A stretch of 64,000 nt of DNA from Zea mays (taxonomy: Eukaryota > Streptophyta > Magnoliopsida > Poales > Poaceae), in contig NC_050098.1 in assembly GCF_902167145.1 (NCBI RefSeq), forward strand, positions 132,630,207 through 132,694,206, in the 5' to 3' direction. The translations under genes were made by a program, and so were the position numbers. Under the pieces are notes generated by a model. That model was not told the DNA's origin. It saw only the letters and a program-made list of their open reading frames with translations, and did not search any database. Position 1 is the stretch's first letter. Each line of letters begins with the position of its first letter. This document shows positions 45,340-56,161 of the stretch, one piece after another.

Positions 45340-46050
45340 ACCAAACCGACGACTTCTCCTTCTTCTCTCTCTCACTCGCTCACGCCGCCGCACCGTGCTC
45401 GCCGCCGACCCCGCGCCCGCCCTCGCCGCCGGCCCCGCGCGCGCCCCCGGCCCTGCGCCCGCGCGCCCGCGCTCGCCGCCGGCCTATCTCGCGCCCCCGG
45501 CCGCGCGCGCTGCCGCCGTCCCCGGAGCGCCGCCGCCGTAACACGCCCGCCCCCACGCGCCCGGCAAGCCACCATCGGCCGCGCCCAAGCCGCCGCCCGC
45601 CCCACGCGCTCGGAACGCCGCCGCCTTTGCCCGCGCCCTCCACCGTCGGTATTATTGTCATATGTTATTTAATCTATTAAATTTATTTGTGTTTATTTTT
45701 ATATTATGTGTTGTATTAAATTTATACTACATGTTTATTTAATTTAGTGAGTGTATACTACGTGTTTATATTATGTTTTTATAATGAATTATGTGTGTTT
45801 ATTGAATTTAGTATATGTGTTGTATTAAATTTATACTACATGTTTATTGAATTTAGGGAGTTTATATTATGTGTATCAATTAGATATATTTGTGGATGTC
45901 AGCCATCGTGCTGCTAGTTTTATTTGCAGGTTTTGTAAACATCCCCGTACAGTGGAGATGCTGCCGAATTTTTTGTTGATAGGCTTGAGTTATTTTGTTT
46001 GCATATGTCTTACATGTTATATTAAACTATAGTCGGTTATATATGTTGTA
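45340..46050 (+). promoter_or_regulatory. CACTA transposase leader with candidate 5' UTR intron
   Basis: A GC-rich, proline/arginine-coding-looking leader (45360-45650) is followed by an AT-rich stretch. A GTATTATTG donor-like site near 45650 and TATGTTGTAG acceptor (ending about 46050) sit just before the transposase ATG at 46053. This would be an intron of about 400 nt in the leader. No clear TATA box seen. Confidence 0.4.
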
Positions 46051-46052
46051 GG

Positions 46053-47924
46053 ATGGAGGACCGTGAGTGGATGTACACAGGCCGTAGTGGAAGGAACGAT
46101 GTAATCACTGAATGGATTACAAAGACTGATGATTTCGTGGAACGGGCATATGGTGAAGCTGCTAAAGGAGCGAGTCTAGTCCCATGCCCTTGCAGCAAAT
46201 GTGCCAACCGGAAAAGAAAACCAAAGAAGGCCATGGTAGAACATATTTGGAAGAATGGATTTACGACGGGCTATACTTGGTGGATATTTCATGGTGAAGC
46301 GCATCGTACGAGAGAGGAGGTGCTGAGACAACGTGTCGAGGATTATGATGCGGATGCGGGGGTAGCGGATATGTTGAACGACTATCAGGAGGCACAGTAC
46401 ACGGGAGGATGTATGGATGACGAGCCAGAGCCGACTGCAAAGGCGTTCTACGACATGTTCGACGCGGCATAGAAGCCCCTTCATGGCCAGACAAAGGTTT
46501 CTCAACTGGATGCCATTGGGCGTGTAATGGTGTTCAAGTCACAGTACAACATGAGTAGAGACGCATTCGATGGCTTGTTGACAGTTATTGGGAGCCTGCT
46601 TCTGGATGATCACGTTCTGCCAAAGAGCATGTACGAGGCACAGAAACTCCTCCGTGCACTCAAGATGACGTATGAGCAGATTCATGCTTGTCCAAAGGGC
46701 TGCGTGCTATTTAGGAAAGAATACGTGGAGGCAAAGTACTATCCCAAGTGTACATCGTCTAGGTTCATGGAGGTAGACTCAGGTGATGGACAGAAGAGGC
46801 AGCTCGACATCCCCTTGACAATCCTACGACACCTTCTGTTCATACCGAGGATCCAGCGTCTGTACATGACAGAGGAATCCGCGAAACAGATGACATGGCA
46901 CAAAAATGGAAAACGATACAATCCTGACAAGATGGTGCACGCATCCGATGGTGAAGCATGGAAACACTTTGATGCCATTCACCGTGAGAAAGCCGAAGAG
47001 GCTCGTAATGTATGTGTTGCGTTGGCCACAGATGGGTTCAATCCCTATAGAATGAGCGCTGCCCCATACACATGTTGGCCCGTGTTTGTTATCCCAATCA
47101 ATCTCCCCCCTGGTGTGTGCTTTCAAAGGCAGAATATATTCGTGTCGTTGATAATTCCCGGACACCCGGGGAATAAAATGGGCATGTACATGGAGCCTTT
47201 GATCGATGAATTGGTACGTGCCTGGGAGGAAGGGGTATGGATGTATGACCGAGCTACAAAGACAAACTTCAGAATGCATGTTTGGTACCAGTACTCCATG
47301 CATGACTTACCGGCCTATGGGCTATTCTATGCCTGGTGTGTTCACGGTAAGTTCCCATGCCTAGTTTGCAAGGAAGCTCTCATGTTCATTTGGTTGAAAA
47401 AGGGTGGCAAATATTCGTCCTTCGATAAACATCGACAATTTCTTCCTGCTGACCATCCATTCCGCCTAGACATCAAGAACTTTACGAAAGGTGTTGTAGT
47501 GACAGACCGCCCACCTGCAACGATGACTGGTGCCGAAATTCGTCAACAGATAAATGGGCTCGTGGCCAATACAGAAGGTGGTTTTGTGGGATATGGTGAG
47601 CAGCATATGTGGACACATAAGTATGGCTTGACTCGGCTCCCCTATTATGACGACCTGCTCCTTCCACACAACATTGACGTGATGCACACTGAAAAGAATG
47701 TTGCCGAGGCACTGTGGGCAACAATTATGGACATTCCTGATAAGTCAAAGGATAATGTGAAGGCAAGAGTGGATCTGGCAGTGTTATGTGATAGACCAAA
47801 ACTAGAGATGAAGCCGCCAAGTGGCGGAAAGACGTGGAGAAGGCCTAAGGCCGATTTCGTCCTAAGCAAGGCACAGAGGAAGTACTTCAGTGGATCAAGA
47901 TGTTGATGTTCCCTGATGGGTATG
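46053..47924 (+). pseudogene. TNP2-like CACTA transposase, broken and interrupted
   Basis: TNP2-type protein cuts CACTA ends. The ATG at 46053 opens a transposase-associated domain (REWMYTGRSG; CPCSKCANRKRK, about 46185-46220; WKNGFTTGYTWWIFHGE, about 46250-46300). An in-frame TAG at 46470-46472 follows; the same frame resumes and covers the Transposase_21 region: RKEYVEAKYYPKC (about 46715-46755), then the IPRIQRLYM..WHKNG block (46840-46910), LATDGFNPYRM (47024-47055), the PGHPGNKMGMYMEPLIDEL block (47158-47215) and HDLPAYGLFYAWCVHGKFPC (47301-47360). One base is out near 47880, where the conserved QWIKMLMFPDGY continues in another frame. Huck copy 2 then interrupts at 47925. The DDE catalytic residues cannot be assigned with certainty by eye. 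Confidence 0.85.
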
Positions 47925-48423
47925 TGTCGGGGACCATAATTAGGGGTACCCTCAAGGCTCCTAATTCTCAGCTGGTAACCCCCATCAGCACAAAGCTGCA
48001 AAGGCCTGATGGATGCGACTAAGTCAGGGATCGGTCCATTCGAGGGACTCGATCATGCCTCGCCCGAGCCCAGCCTCGGGCAAGGGCAGCCGACCCCGGA
48101 GGATCTCCGTCTCGCCCGAGGCCCCCTCCAGCGACGAACATACTTCCGGCTCGCCCGAGGCCAAGTCTTCGCCAAGAAGCAACCCTAGCCAAATCGCCAC
48201 GCCAACCGACCAAATCGCAGGGGCATTTAATGCAAAGGCGGCCTGACACCTTTATCCTGACGCACGTCTTCCAGTCGACAGAGCCAAAGTGACCGCAGTC
48301 ACTCCACCGCTCCACTGACCGGCCTGACAGAAGGACAGCGCCGCCTGCGCCGCTCCGACTGCTGTGCCACTCGACAGAGTGAGGCTGACAGGCAGTCAGG
48401 CCCGGCCTCAGGCACCATAGGAA

Positions 48424-48815
48424 ACTCCGCTCCGCCCGACCTAGGGCTCGGACTCGGGCTCAGTCCCGGATGACGGCGAACTCCGCTCCGCCTGACCCAG
48501 GGCTCGGACTCGGGCTCAGTCCCGGAAGACGGCGAACTCCGCTCCGCCCGACCCAGGGCTCGGACTCGGTCTCAGTCCTGGAAGACGGCGAACTCCGCTC
48601 CACCCGACCCAGGGCTCGGACTCGGGCTCAGTCCCGGAAGACGGCGAACTCCGCTCCACCCGACCCAGGGCTCGGACTCGGGCTCAGTCCCGGAAGACGG
48701 CGAACTCCGCTCCGCCCTACCTAGGGCTCGGACTCGGGCTCAGCCCCGGAAGACGACGAACTCCGCTTCGCCCGACCCCAGGGCTCGGACTCAGCCCTGG
48801 CCTCAGCCGACGGTC
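48424..48815. repeat. 56-bp tandem repeat in 5' LTR, seven units
   Basis: Units start ACTCCGCTCCGCC at about 48424 and recur every 56 bp to 48760. The 3' LTR has six (60574-60880). Confidence 0.85.
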
Positions 48816-49290
48816 TCCGCCTCGCCCGACCCAGGGGCTCGGACTCGACCTCGGCCTCGGAAGACAGACTCGACCTCGACCTCGGAGGAGCCTCCACATC
48901 GCCCAACCTAGGGCACGGATCGACCACGTCAACAGGGGCGCCATCATTACCCTACCCCAAGCTGACTCAGGCTACGGGAAACAATACCGGCGTCCCATCT
49001 GGCTCGCTCCGCCAGACAAGCAATGATGGCGCCCCGCACGCTCTATGACGACGACAGCTCTCAGCCCCCTTACGGAAGCAAGAGGACGTCGGCAAGGACT
49101 CAACAGCCCCGACAGCTGTCCTTCCGCCAGGCTCCAGCGCTCCTCCAACGGCCACGACACCACACGAACCGGGTGCCAAAACCTCTCCGGCTGCCACGAT
49201 GGCATGTACTTAGGGCGCTAGCTCTCCTCCGCTAGACACGTAGCACTCTGCTACACCCCCCATTGTACACCTGGATCCTCTCCTTACGCC

Positions 49291-49298
49291 TATAAAAG
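49291..49298 (+). promoter_or_regulatory. LTR TATA box (Huck-like copy 2)
   Basis: TATAAAAG in CGCCTATAAAAGGAAGGACC, conserved in the 3' LTR (61386-61393) and copy 1. Confidence 0.75.
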
Positions 49299-49575
49299 GA
49301 AGGACCAGGGCCCTCTTACAGAGGGTTGGCCGCGCGGGGAAGAGGACGGGACTGGCGCTCGCGTGAGGCCGCTCGCTCCCTCCCGCGTGGAACGCTTGTA
49401 ACCCCCTACTGCAAGCGCACCCGACCTGGGCGCGGGACGAACACGAAGGCCGCGGGGTCTCTCACGCCTTCTTCCCCCCTTTGCGCTCGGCCTCGCACCG
49501 ACCCATCTGGGCTGGGGCACGCGGCGACATTTTCACTCGTCGGCCCAGGGACCCCCCGGTCTCGAAACGCCGACA

Positions 49576-49595
49576 GTTGGCGCGCCAGGTAGGGG
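49576..49595 (+). other. Primer binding site of Huck-like copy 2
   Basis: GTTGGCGCGCCAGGTAGGGG directly after the LTR; identical in copy 1. The core TGGCGCGCCA is itself palindromic. Confidence 0.8.
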
Positions 49596-49635
49596 CCTGT
49601 TGCGTGTTGACGAACAGCTTCCCGTCAAGCTCCAG

Positions 49636-52600
49636 ATGGGCAGTCTCCAGCAACCTTTCTAGCCCGGGACGGTGCTCCGTTTCGGGAGTCTTGAGTTCAT
49701 GTCCCTCGACGGCAGCTACGACATGATACTCCTTCCCCCGCCGTGCGACAGCAACAATGGCGGCCGACAGCCCGCCCGTCGGCGGCGGAATCGATGACGT
49801 CTTCCCCGCATGGTGGAAGAACGACATTCGAGCTCACCCCGCCCTCTCCCCCGCCGACGGAGGAGGAGGCGGGGCAACCAAGGCCAAGCAGGAGGCGGCA
49901 CCTCGTCGGCTGTCAAGCAAGTCGATGGTGCCGGCGCCCCAACGGGGGGCGCGTCGGGCATCGACCTCGCGTTTGAGACGAAGACGAGCGCCATCTCCCC
50001 GCAACATGCCAATTCCAAGCAAACGGACGACGCCAGCACGCTCGCGAAAGGCTTGCTGGGCATCACCCTCGTACCTGAGACGACGGTGCAGTCAGTCCAT
50101 GACGTGACTTCGTCACCGCCCGTCGACCAGGAGGTACCCACCGGTTCCCATCTCACGTCCGCCAAGCGACTTCGCTTTGGCGGACGCTCTCGTAGAGGCG
50201 AGTCCAAACCCTCTGGGTTTCGTGTGTGGTCACCCTGGGACCGGCTGACGGACGTCTCGACCTATAGGCCCTCGGGGTCCGAGGAAGATGACGAGCCCGA
50301 CTTCTGTTGGGATTTCTCCGGACTTGGTAACCCCAGTGCCATGCGGGACTTCATGACCGCATGCGACTACTGCCTTTCCGACTGTTCCGACGGTAGCCGC
50401 AGCCTCGGCGACGAGGACTGCGGCCCAAGTCGTGAATGCTTCCACGTCGATCTAGGGGGTCCCTCCGAAGGCAACCATCTTGGTATGCCGGAGAACGGCG
50501 ATCTCCCTAGGCCTGTGCCTCGCGTTGACATCCTACGGGAGCTAGCTGTGGTCCCCGTTCCGGTGGGGGGTCATGACCCACAGCTCGAGCAAATCCGCGG
50601 GGTGCCGGCCAAGCTCGACGAGGGGGCAGGAGCACTTGAGCCGATCCGCCGGGACGTCGGGCAGGAATGGACGGGCCAACCTCCGGCCGGAGAAGGGCGT
50701 CATCTACCCTAGGGTTTCCAGCACCGCATCGTCGACGACGTCAGGGTAAGGCCGCCGCCCGCTTCCAGTGGAGTCGGCCAGAACCTGGCTGCAGCAGCGA
50801 TGCTTCTCCGTGCAATGCCAGAGCCATCAACCACCGAGGGGCGGCGAATCCAGGGAGAGCTCAAGAATCTCCTGGAGGGCACCGCGGTCCGACGGGCCGA
50901 GAGCTCCGCCTCCCAAAGGTAGGGGTACCCCTCGGAACATCGCGCCGCGACTTCCCGATTCATGTGGGAAGCCTCAGTCCACACCGGGCGCACGCGCAAC
51001 ACAGCGTCTGCGGCCCCGGGTCGCCTCGGCAACGAGCACCATCACCGCGACCGTCGGGCCCACCTCGACGAGAGGGTGCGCCGAGGCTACCACCCCAGGC
51101 GTGGGGGACGCTACGACAGCGGGGAGGATCGGTGTCCCTCGCCAGAACCACCCGGTCCGCAGGCTTTCAGCCGCGCCATACGACGAGCACCGTTCCCTAC
51201 CCGGTTCCGACCCCCGACTACTATCACAAAGTACTCGGGGGAGACGAGATCGGAACTGTGGCTCGCGGACTACCGGCTGGCCTACCAACTGGGTGGAACG
51301 GACGATGATAACCTCATCATCCGCAACCTCCCCCTGTTCCTCTCCAACACCGCTCGCGCCTGGTTGGAGCACCTGCCTCCGGGGCAGATCTCCAACTGGG
51401 ACGACCTGGTCCAAGCCTTCGCCGACAATTTCCAGGGCACGTACGTGCGCGCTGGAAACTCCTGGGACCTCCGAAGCTGCCGACAGCAGCCGGGAGAGTC
51501 TCTCCGGGACTACATCTGGCGATTCTCGAAGCAGCGCACCGAGCTACCCAACATCACCGATTCGGATGTCATCGGCGCGTTCCTCGCCGGCACCACCTGC
51601 CGCGACCTGGTGAGCAAGCTGGGTCGCAAGACCCCCACCAGGGCGAGCGAGCTGATGGACATCGCCACCAAGTTCGCCTCCGGCCAGTTGGCGGTTGAGG
51701 CTATCTTCCGGAAGGACAAGCAGCCCCAGGGCCGCCCACCGGAAGATGCCCCCGAGGCATCAACTCAGTGCGGCACCAAGAAGAAGGGCAAGAAGAAGTC
51801 GCAAGAGAAACGCGACGCCGCTGACGCGGACCTTGTCGCCGCCGCCGAGTACAAGAACCCTCGAAAACCCCCCGGAGGTGCCAACCTCTTCGACATGATG
51901 CTCAAGGAGTCGTGCCCCTATCATCAGGGGCCCGTCAAGCACACCCTTGAGGAGTGCGCTATGCTTCGACGCCACTTCCACAGGGTCGGGCCACCCGCGG
52001 AGGGTGGCAAGGCTCACGACGACGACAAGAAGGAGGATCACCAGGCAGGAGAGTTCCCCGAGGTCCGCGACTGCTTCATGATCTACGGTGGGCAAGCGGC
52101 AAACGCCTTGGCTCGGCACCGCAAGCAAGAGCGTCGGGAGGTCTGTTCGGTGAAGGTGGCGGCGCCAGTCTACCTGGACTGGTCCGACAAGCCCATCACC
52201 TTCGACCAAGCCGACCACCCCGACCACGTGCCGAGCCCGGAGAAATACCCGCTCGTTGTCGACCCCGTCATCGGCGACGTCAGGCTCACCAAGGTCCTCA
52301 TGGACGGAGGCAGTAGCCTCAACATCATCTACGCCGAGACCCTCGGGCTCCTGCGTGTTGATCTGTCCTCGGTCCGGGCAGGCGCTGCGCCTTTCCACGG
52401 GATCATCCTCGGGAAGCGCGTCCAGCCCCTCGGACAACTCGACCTTCCTGTCTGCTTCGGAACACCCTCCAACTTCCGAAGGGAGACCCTCACGTTCGAG
52501 ATGGTCGGGTTCCGAGGAACCTACCACGCAGTATTGGGGAGGCCATGCTACGCGAAGTTCATGGCCGTCCCCAACTACACCTACCTCAAGCTCAAGATGC

Positions 52601-52863
52601 CGGGCCCCAACGGGGTCATCACCGTCGGCCCCACGTACAAACACGCGTTCGAATGCGACGTGGAGTGCGTGGAGTACGCCGAGGCCCTCGCCGAATCCGA
52701 GGCCCTCATCGCCGACCTGGAGAGCCTCTCTAAGGAGGTGCCAGACGTGAAGCGTCACGCCGGCAACTTCGAGCCAGCGGAGACGGTTAAGTCCGTCCCC
52801 CTCGACCCCAGCAGCGACGCCTCCAAGCAGATCCGGATCGGCTCCGAGCTCGATCCCAAATAG
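49636..52863 (+). pseudogene. Gag and aspartic protease of Huck-like copy 2
   Basis: The start is ATG 49636 (MGSLQQP), about 40 bases after the primer site, and one frame is kept to 52863. Order: Ser/Thr- and acid-rich N terminus; an acidic CDYCLSD..SDGS segment (about 50365-50400); a coiled region; gag capsid domain (about residues 535-690: WLADYRLAYQLGG, AWLEHLPPGQISNW, GNSWDLRSCRQQPGE); a basic KKKGKKKSQ stretch; a C-x2-H-like CPYHQGPVKHTLEEC block (51914-51958); protease with MDGGSSLNIIY (52300). In-frame stops lie at 49660-49662, 49795-49797, 50710-50712 and 50920-50922; most are CAG or CGA codons turned to TAG or TGA. The frame ends at TAG 52861-52863, shared with copy 1, and continues in phase into RT. 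Confidence 0.85.
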
Positions 52864-54660
52864 GAAGCAGTGCTCGTCGACTTTCTCCGCGCAAACGCCG
52901 ACGTTTTCGCGTGGAGTCCCTCGGACATGCCCAGCATACCGAGGGATGTCGCCGAGCACTCGCTGGATATCCGAGCTGGAGCCCGACCCGTGAAGCAGCC
53001 TCTGCGCCGATTCGACGAAGAAAAGCGCAGAGCCATAGGCGAGGAGATCCACAAGCTAATGGCGGCAGGGTTCATCAAAGACGTATTCCATCCCGAATGG
53101 CTTGCCAACCCTGTGCTTGTGAGAAAGAAAGGAGGGAAATGGCGGATGTGTGCAGACTACACTGGTCTAAACAAAGCATGCCCGAAGGTTCCCTACCCTC
53201 TGCCTCGCATCGATCAAATCGTGGATTCCACTGCTCGGTGCGAAACCCTGTCTTTCCTCGATGCCTACTCAGGGTATCACCAAATCAGGATGAAAGAGTC
53301 CGACCAGCTCGCGACTTCTTTCATCACACCCTTCGGCATGTACTGCTATGTCACCATGCCTTTGGCTTGAGGAATGCGGGTGCGACGTACCAGCGGTGCA
53401 TGAACCATGTGTTCGGCGAACACATTGGCCGGACAGTCGAGGCCTACGTCGATGACATCGTAGTCAAGACAAGGAAAGCCTCCGACCTCCTTTCCGACCT
53501 TGAAGTGACATTCCGATGTCTCAAGGCGAAAGGAGTGAAGCTTAATCCCGAGAAGTGTGTCTTTGGGGTTCCCCGAGGCATGCTCTTGGGGTTCATCGTC
53601 TCCGAGAGGGGCATCGAAGCCAACCCAGAGAAGATCGCAGCCATCACCAGCATGGGGCCCATCAAGGACTTGAAAGGCGTACAAAGAGTCATGGGATGCC
53701 TTGCGGCTCTGAGCCGCTTCATCTCACGCCTTGGCGAAAGAGGTCTGCCTTAAGGAAGGCAGAGTGCTTCGCTTGGACCCCTGAGGCCGAGGAAGCCCTC
53801 GGGAACCTGAAGGTGCTCCTCACGAACGCGCCCATCTTGGTGCCCCCCGTTGCCGGAGAAGCCCTCTTGATCTACGTCGCCGCGACCACTTAGGTGGTTA
53901 GCGCCGCGATTGTGGTTGAGAGACGAGAAGAGGGGCATGCATTGCCCGTTCAGAGGCCGGTATACTTCATCAGCGAGGTACTATCCGAAACCAAGATCCG
54001 CTACCCACAAATTCAGAAGCTGCTGTACGCGGTGATCCTGACGCGGCGGAAGTTGCGACACTACTTCGAGTCTCATCCGGTAACTGTGGTGTCATCCTTC
54101 CCCCTGGGGGAGATCATCCAGTGCCGAGAGGCCTCGGGTAGAATTGCAAAGTGGGCAGTGGAGATCATGGGCGAAACAATCTCGTTCGCCCCTCGGAAGG
54201 CCATCAAGTCCCAGGTCTTGGCGGACTTCGTGGCTGAATGGGTCAACACCCAGCTCCCAACAGTTCCGATCAAGCCGAAACTCTGGACCATGTTCTTCGA
54301 CGGGTCGCTGATGAAGACAGGAGCGGGCGCAGGCCTGCTCTTCATCTCGCCCCTCGAAAAGCATCTACGCTACGTGCTACGCCTCCACTTCTCGGTGTCC
54401 AACAATGTGGCTGAGTATGAGGCTCTGGTCAACGGGTTGCGCATCGCCATCGAGCTAGGGGTCCGACGCCTCGACGCTCGCGGTGACTCGCAGCTCGTCA
54501 TCGACCAAGTCATGAAGAACTCCCACTGCCGCGACCCGAAGATGGAGGCCTACTGCGATGAGGTTCGACGCCTGGAAGACAAGTTCTACGGGCTCGAGCT
54601 CAACCACATCGCCCGACGCTACAACGAGACTGCGGACGAGCTGGCTAAAATAGCCTCGGG
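52864..54660 (+). pseudogene. Reverse transcriptase and RNase H of Huck-like copy 2
   Basis: RT follows the UAG in phase: VDFLRANADVFAW, then KKGGKWRMCADYTGLN (53127-53174), FLDAYSGYHQI (about 53255-53290) and an intact YVDD (53445-53456). One base is missing near 53361 in the MPFGLRN motif. A deletion of about 11 bases near 53752 removes part of the LPLYRLLRK segment. TAG at 53891-53893 stands where copy 1 has CAG. RNase H begins near 54285 (LWTMFFDGS) with NNVAEYEALVNGLRIAIELG and RGDSQLVIDQV. The enzyme text is well kept but cannot be made as one protein. Confidence 0.87.
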
Positions 54661-56161
54661 GCGAACAACGGTTCCCCCGGACGTCTTCTCCCGAGACCTG
54701 CATCAACCCTCTATCAAGATCGACGACACGTCCGAGCCCGAGGTACCCTCGGCTCAGTCCGAGGCACCCTCGGCTCGGTCCGAGGCACCCTCGGCCCAAC
54801 CCGAGGCACCCTCAGCTCGGCCCGAGGCATCCTCGGTTCAGCCCGAGGTACCCTCGGCCCCCGAGGGTGAGGCACTGCGCGTCGAGGAGGAGCGAAGCGG
54901 GGTCACGCCTAATCAAAACTGGCAGACCCCGTACCTGCAATATCTCCACCGAGGAGAGCTACCCCTCGACCGAGCCGAAGCTCGGCGGTTGGCGCGACGC
55001 GCCAAGTCGTTCGTCTTGCTGGGAGATGGGAAGGAGCTCTACCACCGCAGCCCCTCAGGCATCCTCCAGCGATGCATTTCCATCGCCGAAGGTCAGGAAC
55101 TCCTACGAGAGATACACTCGGGGGCTTGCGGCCACCACGCAGCACCTCGAGCCCTTGTCGGAAACGCCTTCCGACAAGGTTTCTACTGGCCGACGGTGGT
55201 GGCCGACGCCACTAGAATTGTCCGCACCTGCGAAGGGTGTCAGTTCTACGCGAGGCAGACCCACCTGCCCGCCCAGGCTCTGCAGACGATACCCATCACC
55301 TGGCCTTTTACCGTGTGGGGTCTGGACCTCGTCGGCCCCTTGCAGAAGGCACCCGGGGGCTACACGCACCTGTTGGTCGCCATCGACAAAATCTCCAAGT
55401 GGATCGAGGTCCGACCCCTAAACAGCATCAGGTCCGAACAGGCGGTGGCGTTCTTCACCAACATCATCCATCGCTTTGGGGTCCCGAACTCCATCAGCAC
55501 TGACAACGACACCCAGTTCACCGGCAGAAAGTTCCTAGACTTCTGCGAGGATCACCACATCCGGGTGGACTGGGCCGCCGTGGCTCACCCCATGACGAAT
55601 GGGCAAGTAGAGCGTGCCAACGGCATGATTCTACAAGGACTCAAGCCTCGGATCTACAACGACCTCAACAAGTTCGGCAAGCGGTGGATGAAGGAACTCC
55701 CTTCGGTGGTCTGGTGTCTGAGGACAACGCCGAGCCGAGCCACGGGCTTCACGCCGTTCTTTCTAGTCTATGGGGCCGAGGCCATCTTGCCCACAGACTT
55801 AGAATACGGTTCCCCGAGGACGAGGGCCTACGCCGACCAAAGCAACCAAGCTAGTCGAGAAGACTCGCTGGACCAGCTGGAAGAGGCTCGGGACCTGGCC
55901 TTACTACACTCGGTGCGGTACCAGCAGTCCCTGCGACGGTACCACGCCCGAGGGGTCCGGTCCCGAGACCTCCAGGTGGGCGACCTGGTGCTTCGGCTGC
56001 GACAGGACGCCCAAGGGCGGCACAAGCTCACGCCTCCCTGGGAAGGGCCGTTCGTCATCGCCAAAGTTCTGAAGCCCGGAACGTACAAGCTGGCCAACAG
56101 TCAAGGCGAGGTCTACAGCAACGCTTGGAACATCCAACAACTACGTCGCTTCTACCCTTAA
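54661..56161 (+). pseudogene. Integrase of Huck-like copy 2 (domain intact, cut off from start)
   Basis: Part of the 755-codon open frame 53894-56161. A Pro/Glu/Ser-rich linker with repeated PEAPSA units (54735-54870) separates RNase H from integrase. The HHCC zinc domain spans HSGACGHHAAPRA to CEGCQF (about 55114-55250). The core has Asp in LDLVGP (55325-55327), Asp in TDNDTQF (55502-55504) and Glu in QVERAN (55610-55612), 35 residues between the last two as in DD35E. A C-terminal GDLVLRL..GRHKLTPPWEGPF module ends at LRRFYP. No chromodomain is seen. The domain itself has no stop, but upstream breaks prevent normal translation. Confidence 0.88.
54735..54870 (+). repeat. Coding repeat, PEAPSA units between RNase H and integrase
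   Basis: Six or more 24-bp units of the type GAGGCACCCTCGGCTCAGCCC encode Pro-Glu-Ala-Pro-Ser-Ala. Copy 1 has only about two (near 770-800), so the linker length varies. Confidence 0.75.

Larger units (their letters stand above)
43938..47924 (+). mobile_element. CACTA (En/Spm) transposon, 5' part
   Basis: Subterminal TTTGCCGAGTG repeats in both directions, a large hairpin and a TNP2-like transposase identify a CACTA element reading left to right. The left tip around 43938-43950 (GCTACCAAAATTC before CGAGCCTTTGCC) looks like a decayed CACTAC terminus, so the exact end is uncertain. It is interrupted at 47924 by Huck copy 2. The 3' part is absent from the window because sequence right of the Huck element has been deleted. 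Confidence 0.85.
47925..49575 (+). repeat. 5' LTR of Huck-like copy 2
   Basis: 1651 bp, TGTCGGGGACCATAATTAGG to CGCCGACA. Contains seven 56-bp tandem units (48424-48815), TATA at 49291-49298 and a CCCTCTTACAGAGGG hairpin just downstream (49311-49325). Homologous to 6027-7457 and 60075-61492. Confidence 0.93.

Noticed and set aside
45301..45680. Pro/Arg-rich open frames before the CACTA transposase
   Set aside because: Dominated by CGCCGCC-type sequence, open in several frames on both strands; better read as a GC-rich leader.
48424..48815. Regular repeats resembling a CRISPR array
   Set aside because: The units are directly contiguous without unique spacers and lie in an LTR of a plant element.
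51760..53052. 430-codon open frame antisense to Huck copy 2 gag-pol
   Set aside because: It mirrors a GC-rich coding region (codon third-position effect); no start context or domain; the sense strand carries clear capsid, protease and RT motifs.
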